Numbered from the stretch's first letter, positions 9,135 through 18,055 are shown. The stretch: DNA of 64,000 nt from GWC2-45-44 sp041661665 (GCA_041661665.1 JBAZTW010000004.1:1-64000); one strand, 5' to 3'. Numbers and translations: made by a program. Notes: a model not told the origin generated them from the letters alone.

Positions 9135-9971
9135 TCATTGGCTTGGATGACATTGGAAATTGCCTTTGTTTGCTTTGTCTATTACAAATTCAAGTATCTG
9201 TCTGGTATCATTATAACTCGTATCGTGTCCCATTTCCGGCCTATTTACCAAACATACCTCTTTACCCAGTTTTTGCAAAACACCTGCCAAACGCACAGCG
9301 CTATCGGGGGGCACTATCGTATCTTTTCCGCCTACGCTTATCCCAACGGGGAAATTAAATTTTTCCGGCCAATACTCGGCGCTGCGTTTCTTGTATTCGC
9401 CGGGAATATCCTTTTTCGTTCCGCCAAAAGACTGGGCAATCGCATCCTGAAAACCCTCATATTCCAAATGGTTTGCCATAGGGTTCATTGCCGCAACACC
9501 GGCAATCATATCAGGGTGCAATACCGCAAAGGTCAGGGCGGACGAACCTCCCATCGAACCGCCGCACAGAAAAACCCTATCTATCTTATAATGCGCCTTG
9601 AACTCCTTAATTATTTGCACAACATCCGCCTCTGCGGCAGGACCCATCCATGATGTCTTCGCCCTGTAATCGGGCGCCGCAAATATCATGTTTCTGTCCC
9701 CTGCAACATCTCTTGGAGCCACGCATTGCGGTCTATTCGCTTCGGCAAATTGCAATCTGTCCGAGCCATGCCCATGCAGTGCAATCAGCAGGTCGTGATT
9801 CGTACAGTTATTGAAATCCTCTGGTAATCGCAAAATATATCGCTGCATAGTCTGGTCATAGTCAGACTTAAACTCAATGTCCTCGCTTTTTCCCAGGCCC
9901 TTGCCCATAGCAGGAGAAAACGCACACACACTGAATAGCACTATAACCGCTATTATTTTTAAATTATTCAT
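9135..9971 (-). CDS. Secreted alpha/beta hydrolase (esterase-type)
   Basis: 278 residues from ATG 9971 (TTG 9977 is an alternative). A hydrophobic signal peptide ends near AFSPAMGKG. The catalytic nucleophile sits in GGSMGGSS (GxSxG elbow); IALHGHGSD supplies the oxyanion-hole HG, GGKDTIVPPD the acid region and EMGHD the histidine. Closest in style to feruloyl/acetyl-xylan or poly(hydroxyalkanoate) depolymerase-type esterases (PF00326/PF10503 region). Periplasmic or extracellular action on esterified carbohydrate is inferred from the locus. A broken copy of part of this gene lies at 11251-11336. Confidence 0.75.
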   Translation of the reverse strand: MNNLKIIAVIVLFSVCAFSPAMGKGLGKSEDIEFKSDYDQTMQRYILRLPEDFNNCTNHDLLIALHGHGSDRLQFAEANRPQCVAPRDVAGDRNMIFAAPDYRAKTSWMGPAAEADVVQIIKEFKAHYKIDRVFLCGGSMGGSSALTFAVLHPDMIAGVAAMNPMANHLEYEGFQDAIAQSFGGTKKDIPGEYKKRSAEYWPEKFNFPVGISVGGKDTIVPPDSAVRLAGVLQKLGKEVCLVNRPEMGHDTSYNDTRQILEFVIDKANKGNFQCHPSQ

Positions 9972-10038
9972 AAACAACTCGCATTTTTTCTAACGAAGAT
10001 GTTATTCTTACACATAAACCAAATCGCCTAATTCTGCT

Positions 10039-11214
10039 TTAAAGATGTTCGACTGCGGATGCCTCTGCAGCAGCTCCACAGGTATTTACAAGAATTTCTT
10101 TTAATTTAGGTTCAAGCCCTTCGGCTATCATATAAAATCCCCTATCTGTCAAATGCGTTCCATCAACAGACGGATGATCGCCGCCGACGGGGATAATTTC
10201 ACCGCTGTCAAAGAGAAATACTTTTTTATCGCCCTCAGCCCTGAGCTTATTATATGTATCAAAGACGGGCTCATTGTGACGCTTATATTCGGCCGCCTGC
10301 TCAGGCAGGAGTTCTCCTGAATAGTGAATCTGCGTCATTAAAAGCACCGGCGTCTGGGGCCTGTTTTTGCGTAATATTCTGACAAATTTTTCATATCTTT
10401 CATTCATCAGGTTTATATTCATATTTGCAACACTGTCAACAACATAAACTGAAGCATCTATTTGACTGATAATCTGTGCCATTGCAAGCTCACCTAAGCC
10501 GCCGGCTGAAAAACCGAGATTAACAACGTCACAATTAAGTTTTCGCTCAATCACCGAAACAAAACCATTGGAGCCTCTGGAAGCACAACCGCCTTGCGTT
10601 ATTGAAGTGCCATAAAAAACAATCGGTTTTTTGATTTTATATTCGGTCGGCTTTAAGATTTTGGCATCGGAATCTATGCCTATTTGCAGCTCGGCCAGTT
10701 CCGCGTAGCAGGGAAGATATAAAGTGAACTCCCTCATCATAGAAGGCAGTTTTTCAAAATAGAGGTATTCGTATTCCTTATTAGGGTCTTGCGGTTTGAC
10801 TGTCTTCCAATAAGACATCTGTCCAGGAGAACCGATGTACAAATCTATTCCGCTAACAGCAACCGAGCTCATATGGTACATCGAAACTCCGTTAACAGCG
10901 CTCACCTCATACATCGGCATACTGCCTGTCCCAATCATACCATGGTGAATTTTCAATCTTAACGACGTTGAATCGGTCTTAAATCTTATTCTTGCCGAAG
11001 ACGGACATAAACTCATTAACCATGCCGTTTCATTCACATTTTTCTTTTCCGATAAAGGCAGCCTGATAAACTTATGGCCGTTTTGCTCAAACCACGCCAA
11101 ACCATAAACAACCATATTTACATCCTTACACGGATTAAGCCAAACTATATTGCTTTGAGCGTTCACCACAGAAACTAATAAACTAACAATAAAAATGTAT
11201 TTTAACTTATGCAT
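10039..11214 (-). CDS. Secreted SGNH/GDSL hydrolase with N-terminal carbohydrate-esterase-like domain
   Basis: 391 residues from ATG 11214, which has AAAGGA seven bases upstream; a longer reading from 11238 adds a tail before the signal peptide. Signal peptide MHKLKYIFIVSLLVSVVNAQ. Residues up to about 185 form a beta-rich domain found before SGNH domains in planctomycete and Bacteroidetes proteins. Block I is YGTSITQGG (catalytic Ser), block II NLGFSAGGLG (Gly), and DGTHLTDRGF gives the Asp/His pair. Likely de-acylates a sugar substrate outside the cytoplasm. It partners the esterase downstream. Confidence 0.8.
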   Translation of the reverse strand: MHKLKYIFIVSLLVSVVNAQSNIVWLNPCKDVNMVVYGLAWFEQNGHKFIRLPLSEKKNVNETAWLMSLCPSSARIRFKTDSTSLRLKIHHGMIGTGSMPMYEVSAVNGVSMYHMSSVAVSGIDLYIGSPGQMSYWKTVKPQDPNKEYEYLYFEKLPSMMREFTLYLPCYAELAELQIGIDSDAKILKPTEYKIKKPIVFYGTSITQGGCASRGSNGFVSVIERKLNCDVVNLGFSAGGLGELAMAQIISQIDASVYVVDSVANMNINLMNERYEKFVRILRKNRPQTPVLLMTQIHYSGELLPEQAAEYKRHNEPVFDTYNKLRAEGDKKVFLFDSGEIIPVGGDHPSVDGTHLTDRGFYMIAEGLEPKLKEILVNTCGAAAEASAVEHL

Positions 11215-11250
11215 TCTAATCCTTTTATTCGCAGTCATCCATAGGCGCTC

Positions 11251-11336
11251 TTATTGAAATCCACTGGTAATCACAAAATATATCGCTGCATAATTTGGCC
11301 ATAGTCAGACCTGAATTCAACATCCTTATTTTTTCC
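11251..11336 (-). pseudogene. Fragment of a duplicated esterase gene
   Basis: About 73 of 86 bases match 9808-9893, the start of the mature esterase. Read in the matching frame it gives GKNKDVEFRSDYGQIMQRYI, then L, a TGA stop and LPVDFN, against GKSEDIEFKSDYDQTMQRYI, then LRLPEDFN in the live gene. Homology stops abruptly on both sides. It sits in the gap between the SGNH gene and the mutarotase-like gene. Confidence 0.8.
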
Positions 11337-11338
11337 TA

Positions 11339-12232
11339 TCAACTACTGCTGCCATTATGCGTATTATGCAATGCCATATTGTCTAAAAACTTCCGGCTAT
11401 ACACCTCATTCTTAAGACACCAGCATTCGATGTGTACTTTTTCATCGCCAGGATAAATCGTCTGCATCATTCCCAGCGTTTCTAATTCCACAAAGTCGCG
11501 ACAGGTATAAACTTCAACATTACAGCCGCTATCAGGATAAAGGCTTTCCGACGCTGCGGAATCATAGTACTTAAGGAATGTACTGTCTTTCAGAGACAGC
11601 GCCATCCATCCTCTATCGCTGTACACCCCAATTTTACTTTTTTCGCCATTTGGTTCAACGATTACCGCATCTCGTGTCATATGCCAAAGTGAACTTTTAA
11701 CACAACGCTCAAAATCGCCGATACTTGCCCAATGGCATATTTTATTAATGCGCCACTGATCAGTCCCTAACCCCCACGGAACAATAACCGACCCCTCGGG
11801 ACGCACCGCTGTAAGCCCCCATGCGGCCCCCTGCCACAAGACATCGCCGACATTCCGCAATATATGGCGTAATTCAAACCCGCCGCATCGTGCACATGGC
11901 CGAATCTCCAGAATTCGCTGTATTTTATGGCGTCCGACCGGACAGCTTATCCGCAGCGACTGCTCGCCGCGTATTACTTCGCATGGCGTATTATCTGCCT
12001 CGTAGGTATCGGTAGTTTCAGGAGAAACAGTGAAACGATGACCACCATAAAGTTTAAAATCACCAGATGCCCAACCGGTAGTATCTTCAAATAAAATGTT
12101 GCTGCCGTCGGCACGTCGAAAACAGAGTATGCGAGGCCCAATTTCCGTAACCACAATCAATTCAACTGAATTGTACATACAACGATATGCTGTATTCCAA
12201 TCGCGATATTTTATTTTTTCAATCTGCATCAT
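11339..12232 (-). CDS. Galactose mutarotase-like (DUF4380-type) protein
   Basis: 297 residues, no signal peptide, predicted cytoplasmic. Predominantly beta-strands; IGPRILCFRRADGSNILF and LYGGHRFTVSPE match the style of DUF4380/aldose-1-epimerase-like supersandwich proteins, where the GGHR segment lies in the sugar site. Its stop-to-start spacing from the upstream dehydrogenase is 8 bases, so the two are co-transcribed. Function as anomer-handling or sugar-binding protein is inference. MM at the start leaves the first codon ambiguous by one residue. Confidence 0.6.
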   Translation of the reverse strand: MMQIEKIKYRDWNTAYRCMYNSVELIVVTEIGPRILCFRRADGSNILFEDTTGWASGDFKLYGGHRFTVSPETTDTYEADNTPCEVIRGEQSLRISCPVGRHKIQRILEIRPCARCGGFELRHILRNVGDVLWQGAAWGLTAVRPEGSVIVPWGLGTDQWRINKICHWASIGDFERCVKSSLWHMTRDAVIVEPNGEKSKIGVYSDRGWMALSLKDSTFLKYYDSAASESLYPDSGCNVEVYTCRDFVELETLGMMQTIYPGDEKVHIECWCLKNEVYSRKFLDNMALHNTHNGSSS

Positions 12233-12240
12233 TGTACCGA

Positions 12241-13389
12241 CTATGCTTCAATAGAAACCCAGTTTCCACGTTTTGCGCTTTGAATGACAGCTTCCACCAC
12301 TACATCCGCGATATGGCCATCTGCAAAGGTTGCAAAATCTATTTCTTTAGATTCTCCGGCAATATATCTATATACATTCCGGCAGAAATTTTTTACTGCG
12401 CTTGGATAGCCTTCATTATGACCTGCCGGGTAATGAGCATAATCTCTTATGCCTTTATCCATCAACACGGCATCTTTCATCTGAAGCTGGTTAGGCTGAT
12501 TTCTCTGCCCTATCATCAGTTCGTTAGGCCTTTCGTGGTCCCACCAGACGCTTTTCTCTGTACCGTTAAGCTCAAATACAATATGATTTTTTCTACCTGC
12601 CGAAACGTGCGTAATACAGGTCATACCTTTTGAACCATCATCAAATTGCAGCAGAACGTGGCCGTAATCTTCGGTATTTATTTTTACTTTTTCATAATCG
12701 TCCGGTTTTAACTCTTTGCCGGAGAATGTTTCTATTTGACCTTTTGGTTTTTTACGGTATTCGTGAAGCGTCAGTAAATCTGCAAATACTTTTACGATTT
12801 TCTTTCCCGTTACAAACTGAATCAAATCAAACCAATGTGAACCGATGTCGCCCATCACCCTGCTGTCGCCGGCCATTTTGGGGTCTAATCGCCAACTCCA
12901 GTCTGTATCATACAGCAGCCAGTCCTGCATATAACAGCCCTGCACGGCGAACACCCTGCCAAGCTGACCGTTCTTAACCATCATTCTCGCCTGCTGAACA
13001 AGCGGATAATAACGATAGTTAAAATTAACCGCGTTGACTAAGCCTTTTTCTTTTGCAAGTTTTACAAGCTCTGCGGATTCTTTGCTATTCATTCCGAGCG
13101 GCTTTTCACTGATGCAGTGCTTACCGGAATTGAGGATGTCTTTATTAACCTGCAGATGCATAAAATTAGGCGTGCAGTTATGAATTACATCAATGCTTTT
13201 ATCTTTAAGCATTTCTTTGTAATTGCCATAAGCCGTTGGGACACACAATTGGCCGGCCTTTTTTTCTGCTAATTCCTGATTAGCCTCTGCAACAGCGGCA
13301 ACTTCAACGTTGCCAAGTCTTCGCAACGCCTCTATATGTGCCGGTCCGATATAGCCTGTACCAATGATACCAGCTTTGAACTTTTTCAT
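12241..13389 (-). CDS. Gfo/Idh/MocA family NAD(P)-dependent oxidoreductase
   Basis: 382 residues. N-terminal Rossmann fold with GIIGTGYIGPAHIEAL (GxGxxG), the EKPLG motif (SEKPLGMN) carrying the conserved lysine near residue 96, and the second-domain GDIGSHWFDL motif with the catalytic histidine. Family members oxidise or reduce a hydroxyl of sugars, inositols or amino-sugars. Four bases separate it from the upstream xylose-isomerase-like gene. Substrate is not readable from sequence. Confidence 0.88.
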   Translation of the reverse strand: MKKFKAGIIGTGYIGPAHIEALRRLGNVEVAAVAEANQELAEKKAGQLCVPTAYGNYKEMLKDKSIDVIHNCTPNFMHLQVNKDILNSGKHCISEKPLGMNSKESAELVKLAKEKGLVNAVNFNYRYYPLVQQARMMVKNGQLGRVFAVQGCYMQDWLLYDTDWSWRLDPKMAGDSRVMGDIGSHWFDLIQFVTGKKIVKVFADLLTLHEYRKKPKGQIETFSGKELKPDDYEKVKINTEDYGHVLLQFDDGSKGMTCITHVSAGRKNHIVFELNGTEKSVWWDHERPNELMIGQRNQPNQLQMKDAVLMDKGIRDYAHYPAGHNEGYPSAVKNFCRNVYRYIAGESKEIDFATFADGHIADVVVEAVIQSAKRGNWVSIEA

Positions 13390-13393
13390 AGCT

Positions 13394-14425
13394 CTATCCC
13401 AACAGATGATTCATTATCAAAAGGTCGAGTTCTTCATAATCTCGCTGAGCGGTAAGATTTGCGACTTTCGCATCGCTAAGACTTCTTGAGAGCTTCAGCA
13501 ATCTGAGGAATATTGCTCTGCTGCTGGTCAAATGCTTTGCCGCCACATTGTCTTTTTGAGTTCTCATAGCCTTTACATCCAGACCGACCCACTGACCGTC
13601 TTTGCCGTAATCGTGCTTATCGAGAATTCTAACCTGATTGAACGCTCTCCGCAAGTCAACCGAACCGAAAGACTTATCCTGGTCAAATTTCAAACCATTC
13701 TGGTCATTAAGATGAACAGACCACAGCTTCTTATGAGCAAGTGCATAGCCCATTTCATCCGATGGGTCAAGCCCCGCTAAAATCGCGTGAGCGGATTCAA
13801 TTACACAGCCAATGCGTGAAGCGTCATGAGTCAGCATACCAAGACCAATCGCGTGTCCGATTGTCGGAATATATGTATGATCCATAGGCTCGTTGGGCTT
13901 GGCTTCAATCGCAATACGAACATTAGGATTGTAATCAAGCATAGCATTTATTGCATCTACAAGTCTGTCAACGGCAACTTTACTGTCTTTGGATTCTCTA
14001 ATATAGGTTCCCTCGCGAGCTAACCATAAAACAATCAGGTTAGTGCCGAGCGCATCAGCTATATCAATCGCCCTTTTGCTTCTTTCAACTGCGTATTTTC
14101 TGTTTTTGGGGTCATTGTTTGTATAACCGCCGTCAATTGTGCGGGCGTCTTCCCAAAGCCGCGGAGCGACAAACTCTGCAACCAGCCCTTCGTTTTTAAG
14201 CTGCTTTGAAAGAGCCGCAGCCTTTTTAATGATTTGTTCATTCGAAAGCTGATTCATATCCGGCACAGCATCATCATCGTGAAACTGCATACCGTCAAAG
14301 CCAAGCTTCTTATACATCTTCAGTTTTTTGCCAAATGCAACATCTTTTCTTACTGCCGGGCCAAATGGGTCTGCTCCCTGATGGATGTTCCAGGGTCCGA
14401 ATGTAAATTTAAATTTTCCAGCCAT
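13394..14425 (-). CDS. Xylose isomerase-like TIM-barrel protein
   Basis: 343 residues with XylA landmarks: FHDDDAVPDM near 48 (catalytic His, D pair), IAIEAKPNEP near 165 (catalytic Lys, metal Glu), VIESAHAILAGLDP (metal site His) and VHLNDQNGLKFDQD (metal Asp residues). FTFGPWNIHQGADPFG at the N-terminus matches the short actinobacterial-type xylose isomerases. It should interconvert an aldose and a ketose with divalent metal; xylose itself is only a guess because the neighbours (DegT enzyme, Gfo/Idh) are not a xylose pathway. GGAG lies upstream of the ATG. Confidence 0.8.
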   Translation of the reverse strand: MAGKFKFTFGPWNIHQGADPFGPAVRKDVAFGKKLKMYKKLGFDGMQFHDDDAVPDMNQLSNEQIIKKAAALSKQLKNEGLVAEFVAPRLWEDARTIDGGYTNNDPKNRKYAVERSKRAIDIADALGTNLIVLWLAREGTYIRESKDSKVAVDRLVDAINAMLDYNPNVRIAIEAKPNEPMDHTYIPTIGHAIGLGMLTHDASRIGCVIESAHAILAGLDPSDEMGYALAHKKLWSVHLNDQNGLKFDQDKSFGSVDLRRAFNQVRILDKHDYGKDGQWVGLDVKAMRTQKDNVAAKHLTSSRAIFLRLLKLSRSLSDAKVANLTAQRDYEELDLLIMNHLLG

Positions 14426-14437
14426 TTTTCAGTCTCC

Positions 14438-15250
14438 TTATCTCAGATATTTAAGCGTTTGTTTTAGTGATTTTGTATGGTCTAATTTCGGGAAATACTC
14501 CAGTCCGAAACATCCTTTATAACCAAGTTCATCTAACTTCCTGATGATTGCAGGGTAGTTGACTTCTGTATCGAAAAGTTCTGCTCTGCCAGGAACGCCT
14601 GCCGAGTGAAAATGCCCGATGATGTCTATATTCTTAGAGATAAAATCAATAATATTACCCTGCATAATCTGCATATGATAAACATCATAAAGAAGTTTCA
14701 GGTTTGGGCTGTTGATTTTGCGAACTATTTTTACTGCTTCTGCCATACCATCAATAAAATACCCTGCATGGTCAACCAGGCTATTGAGCGGCTCAAGCAG
14801 AAGAGTAACATTCGCCTTTTCTGCCAACTTTACCGCTTTGGTATAAGCCTTTGTCAGATTGGCAATCATTTTTTCCTTGGACATATTTTTCTGGGTCATA
14901 CCTGAAAGTATGATGCCGTTTTTGCAGCCGATTGCATTTGCAAAGTCCAGCATTTTCTTAGTCTGCTCAAGATATTTCGCAAGGTCCTTATCATTGGTAG
15001 CATTCCCGCCAATTGAACCATCCCATGCGCTAAATGCAAAATCATTGATTGTGATACCGTTATCTTTTGCGGCTTTCTTCAGAGATTTTGCGTCTTTTGC
15101 CTGCGAAAAATCCACACCCTTTCCATCAAAAGTACCTTCCGGGTGCCAGAACTCTACAGCTTTATAACCTATGGCGGCTATTTTTTCGATTCTTTTTTCA
15201 AAAGGCAGATTTGTAAAAAAACATTCTGCGCATACGCTTAATTTAGCCAT
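14438..15250 (-). CDS. Sugar phosphate isomerase/epimerase, hydroxypyruvate isomerase-like
   Basis: AP-endonuclease-2-type TIM barrel, 270 residues from ATG 15250, which has AGGAG upstream. A longer frame to 15379 would invade the next gene. VEFWHP near 30, LLLEPLN near 145 (metal Glu), LLYDVYHMQIMQG (Asp, His), GHFHSAG (His) and LEYFP (Glu) are the metal and substrate ligands of the Hyi/IolE/IolI group. Together with its neighbours it would isomerise or epimerise a sugar or inositol derivative in the cytoplasm. Confidence 0.82.
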   Translation of the reverse strand: MAKLSVCAECFFTNLPFEKRIEKIAAIGYKAVEFWHPEGTFDGKGVDFSQAKDAKSLKKAAKDNGITINDFAFSAWDGSIGGNATNDKDLAKYLEQTKKMLDFANAIGCKNGIILSGMTQKNMSKEKMIANLTKAYTKAVKLAEKANVTLLLEPLNSLVDHAGYFIDGMAEAVKIVRKINSPNLKLLYDVYHMQIMQGNIIDFISKNIDIIGHFHSAGVPGRAELFDTEVNYPAIIRKLDELGYKGCFGLEYFPKLDHTKSLKQTLKYLR

Positions 15251-15266
15251 TTTTATAAACTCCTTT

Positions 15267-16592
15267 TTATTTAAGATAAACGCCGAGAACTTTGTTGATT
15301 GCTGTCGATATTTTGTTGCAGTCTTCATCGCTGTAGTTACATCCGATATCAATGAGAATTGCTTTTGACAACAGCTCAAGCGTTTTTGGACACATATCTT
15401 TTGTGTACTTCGGTAATTCGTTTTTCGGCACTCCGCTCCACGGAAGCTTGTCCGTTGAAACTGACTTGTACTGGAGAATATGCTCCCAGTAATTGTAGGT
15501 ATGCCAATCTCTTACTTTTGAGTCGTAAATTCCACCACATGGAACGCCTTCCGCTTTTAATGCCGGCAGCGCTTTTTTAGTTGTCTCAGCATCCGGCAGG
15601 AACATAATCAGGCAAATGCCGGTATCGCCAACTTCATCAGCCAGTCTCCTGAAACTAAGACCTTTAAATTTTTCAATAGCATTCTTAATTTTATTGTTAG
15701 CATTTCTATGTCCGGATACGATGGCTTTTGCACGTCTGATTTGTGCCAAAGCAACAGCGCCTTCCATTTCGCTCATCCTGTAGTTTTCGCCGCAGAACAA
15801 ATCTTCATTTTCTTTCTCAGGTCCAAATCTGTCAGGCCTCCAGCAGGCGGCACAATCGTGCCAATTTAAGGCTCTTGTATAAAGTCTTTCATCGTTTGTT
15901 GTGTAGAATCCACCTTCACCGCTTACAATAATTTTGTAATAGTCAAAGCTGAAGCAGCCGATTTTACCGATACTGCCGAGCATTTTGCCTTTAAATGAAC
16001 CACCCGCTGCCTGAGCGACATCCTCAATTACCGGAACGCCGTGCTTATTGGCAACATCCATAATAGCGTCCATCTGTGCGGGCGCGCCTCTCATATGAAC
16101 CGGAACAATGGCTTTTGTTCTCTTGGTTATAGCTTTTTCAATCGCTTTCGGATCCATACAAAGCGTTTCGTCAACATCAACTATAACAGGTATTGCATTT
16201 GAGGCGACAACTGTCGCAGATGTAGCAAAAAATGTGTACGCCGGAACAATAACCTCATCGCCCATACCGATTCCCAGCGAACGATAAGCCGTTACCAATG
16301 CCGATGTGCAGGAATTAGCGGCCATACAGAACTTTGTGCCGATAAGCTCTTTCATTGCGGTTTCTGCCGCTGACACTTTGCTCGGACGCGGATTGTAATA
16401 TCTGAAAAGGTGAGGTCCTTTAAGGTTTTTTTCGCCTTCGATAATCGCTTTAATTTTAGATGTGTTTTCAGGCGACAACTGCCACAAATCAAGCACTTCA
16501 AGCAGTTCATCTTTGCCGATTTTGGTCGGGAATGGTCCCAGTTTATCCGCTGCTTTTGAGCCGCCTTCAATTGCCAATTTTTGTTTAGCCAT
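15267..16592 (-). CDS. DegT/AHBA-synthase-type PLP aminotransferase
   Basis: 441 residues, first gene of the locus, GGAG upstream. CTSALVTAYRSLGIGMGDEVIVPAYTF, VIEDVAQAAGG (ring Asp) and FSFDYYKIIVSGEGG (Schiff-base Lys) are standard. Extra length comes from an N-terminal arm (LAIEGGSKAADKLGPFP) and an insert near ENEDLFCGENYRMSEMEGA. This subtype (like 3-amino-5-hydroxybenzoate synthase and glutamine:scyllo-inosose aminotransferase) often sits in planctomycete sugar loci. In this context it may remove or add an amino group on a keto-sugar or inosose. Confidence 0.85.
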   Translation of the reverse strand: MAKQKLAIEGGSKAADKLGPFPTKIGKDELLEVLDLWQLSPENTSKIKAIIEGEKNLKGPHLFRYYNPRPSKVSAAETAMKELIGTKFCMAANSCTSALVTAYRSLGIGMGDEVIVPAYTFFATSATVVASNAIPVIVDVDETLCMDPKAIEKAITKRTKAIVPVHMRGAPAQMDAIMDVANKHGVPVIEDVAQAAGGSFKGKMLGSIGKIGCFSFDYYKIIVSGEGGFYTTNDERLYTRALNWHDCAACWRPDRFGPEKENEDLFCGENYRMSEMEGAVALAQIRRAKAIVSGHRNANNKIKNAIEKFKGLSFRRLADEVGDTGICLIMFLPDAETTKKALPALKAEGVPCGGIYDSKVRDWHTYNYWEHILQYKSVSTDKLPWSGVPKNELPKYTKDMCPKTLELLSKAILIDIGCNYSDEDCNKISTAINKVLGVYLK

Positions 16593-16659
16593 TTATTGCT
16601 CCATTTTTTCTAATTATAAATTTTGCACTACTGGTTATGTTTATATATACAAAGTCACC

Positions 16660-16677
16660 GTTATCGTGTACAATAAC
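16660..16677. promoter_or_regulatory. Palindromic candidate operator in the divergent promoter region
   Basis: GTTATCGTGTACAATAAC is an 18-bp near-palindrome (14 of 18 positions symmetric) in the 206-bp gap between the aminotransferase gene and the XRE regulator. A second GTTATAAC palindrome lies at 16761-16768, close to the regulator start. Both fit a helix-turn-helix dimer that controls both directions. Binding is inference. Confidence 0.45.
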
Positions 16678-16798
16678 ACACGAACCTTTAGAGTCAAGAA
16701 AAAAGGCTCTTGAGATGAGATACCCGCCATAAATTGGTAGGATTATTTTTCAGTAACATAGTTATAACTTAGAAATTAGACCTTTTAATGGATATTTT

Positions 16799-17359
16799 GT
16801 GGATACAAACAATCTCGGTATCGCTCTGAAAAGGCTAAGAACGGAAAAAGGCATAGGATTGCGCCAGTTAAGCCGTCAGGCTGACATTTCGCCGGCATCG
16901 CTCGTAGCCATCGAAAAAGGCACAAGCAGCCCCACACTGGCCACATTAGGGAAAATCCTAAGCGAACTCGGATATGATTTAGCCGATTTCTTTGTAATGT
17001 CCAAGAAAAATGTGGATGCCCCCGTATGCTTTCAATCAGAAATGCAGAGTCTTGCAGATAAAAACAGGATATATAAATATCTTTTGCCTAAAACAGCCAA
17101 AAGGCGTTTTATATTAGTTCACGAAACCATTGCCCCAACCGAAAAACAAAGTGAATGGGAACAGCACGACTATGATTTGGCAGGCACTATACTTTCAGGC
17201 TGTCCGGCTGAATTGGAAATAGAAAACCAGGGTCAATGGAAACTTAAAACTGGCGATGCGTTTTATATACCCGCTCATAAGCAGCACCGTCTAACAAATT
17301 TATCGAAAAAGCCTTTGAGGCTGATAACAGTATCCGAAAGCCACAAGCCAAGACGTTAA
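16799..17359 (+). CDS. XRE-family regulator with C-terminal cupin domain
   Basis: 186 residues. Helix-turn-helix at about 8-60 (LKRLRTEKGIGLRQLSRQAD, SPASLVAIEKGTSSPTLATL) and a cupin from about 75 to 182 ending in LKTGDAFYIPAHKQHRLTNL. Such proteins sense small molecules with the cupin and control transport or catabolic genes. Divergent placement makes it the likely regulator of 7462-16592. The start is GTG 16799, the only start that includes the whole HTH; an ATG at 16788 is out of frame, and no strong Shine-Dalgarno is visible. Confidence 0.82.
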   Translation: MDTNNLGIALKRLRTEKGIGLRQLSRQADISPASLVAIEKGTSSPTLATLGKILSELGYDLADFFVMSKKNVDAPVCFQSEMQSLADKNRIYKYLLPKTAKRRFILVHETIAPTEKQSEWEQHDYDLAGTILSGCPAELEIENQGQWKLKTGDAFYIPAHKQHRLTNLSKKPLRLITVSESHKPRR

Positions 17360-17433
17360 TTACCGTAAGCATATATGTTTAGCGTATCAAACTTTGGCGC
17401 AGAGAGTATTTTTAACGAAATGAACCAAAAGAT

Positions 17434-17466
17434 AAAGCCTTGTAAGGGTTTATCTCACAAGGCTTT
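17434..17466. terminator. Hairpin terminator candidate
   Basis: AAAGCCTTGT and ACAAGGCTTT form a perfect 10-bp stem around a 13-base loop. It lies between the regulator and tRNA-Asp, which run toward each other, so it may end both transcripts. The T-tract is short. Confidence 0.55.
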
Positions 17467-17472
17467 ACACAA

Positions 17473-17546
17473 CGAGGCCGAAGGGGCTCGAACCCTCAAC
17501 CTTCGGATCGACAGTCCGACGCTCTAACCAATTGAGCTACGGCCCC
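17473..17546 (-). tRNA. tRNA-Asp (anticodon GTC)
   Basis: On the minus strand the cloverleaf runs from GGGGCCG (acceptor) through AGCTCAATTGGTTAGAGC (D arm), TCGGA-CTGTCGA-TCCGA (anticodon stem and loop, anticodon GTC) and GGGTTCGAGCCCC (T arm) to CGGCCTC and discriminator G73. All stems pair, with one G-U in the acceptor. CCA is not encoded. Discriminator G agrees with Asp identity. Confidence 0.97.
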
Positions 17547-17877
17547 GAAGTCAAACTCTAAAAACGAGCGTATATAAATAGTGTTTTAAACCATTTTGTC
17601 AAGCCATTTAACCTTATTTTTTGGTAAAATATCAATAAATTGGCTGGCTCATCCACAAAAAAATCACCAAAATCATATTCAAAACCCCTTCGCAGCCCAT
17701 TCAAATTCACTACACACTACAACATATTGTATGTTGCCCATTTTGCCCTGACGATTAAATCTCCGCAAATTAAAAGAAAAAAGGCAAAATAGCCTCAAAA
17801 TCATAACAACAGAGCCAATAGCCCCTTTTAACAATCTGTGAACTCGTTTAAAAACATAAAAAAATGGAAATTTTTTT

Positions 17878-17906
17878 TAAAGTTTTGCTTTTTACACGGT
17901 CGATAT
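17878..17906 (+). promoter_or_regulatory. Candidate sigma-28-like promoter for the FlgM-like gene
   Basis: TAAAGTTT (17878-17885) is an exact match to the -35 element of flagellar sigma-28 promoters, followed 13 bases on by GTCGATAT (17899-17906), six of eight matches to GCCGATAA. The usual spacer is 11, so the fit is imperfect. The downstream gene resembles FlgM, the inhibitor of sigma-28, which often carries such a promoter. The rest of 17547-17877 shows nothing recognisable. Confidence 0.4.
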
Positions 17907-17931
17907 CAGTACTGGAAGTTATGATAGAGAC

Positions 17932-18034
17932 CCGCAACGGAATAGCGGATACACAACATATAGTGGTATAGCGATGTTGAAGCATCGAATACCTTTGGTT
18001 TTGACGAGGAAATTGGATTTCCCCGACCAGAGCC
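17932..18034 (+). ncRNA. Structured 5' leader with three hairpins
   Basis: Three successive stems are visible: CCGC/GCGG (17932-17948); GGTAT..CGATG paired with CATCG..ATACC (17965-17993); and GGTTTTG..GGAAAT paired with ATTTCC..CAGAGCC (17997-18034). The last ends 21 bases before the start codon of the FlgM-like gene. I could not match it to a known riboswitch. It could be a cis-regulatory leader or an independent small RNA. Confidence 0.4.
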
Positions 18035-18055
18035 AAAATAGAAAGGTAAAAAGCC

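Noticed and set aside
15251..15379. Longer start for the Hyi-like isomerase
   Set aside because: It would overlap the upstream aminotransferase; ATG 15250 has AGGAG and matches the family start.
17926..18034. Known riboswitch (c-di-GMP, SAM, cobalamin) before the FlgM-like gene
   Set aside because: The hairpins do not carry the conserved junction sequences of these classes as I know them; kept only as an unassigned leader.
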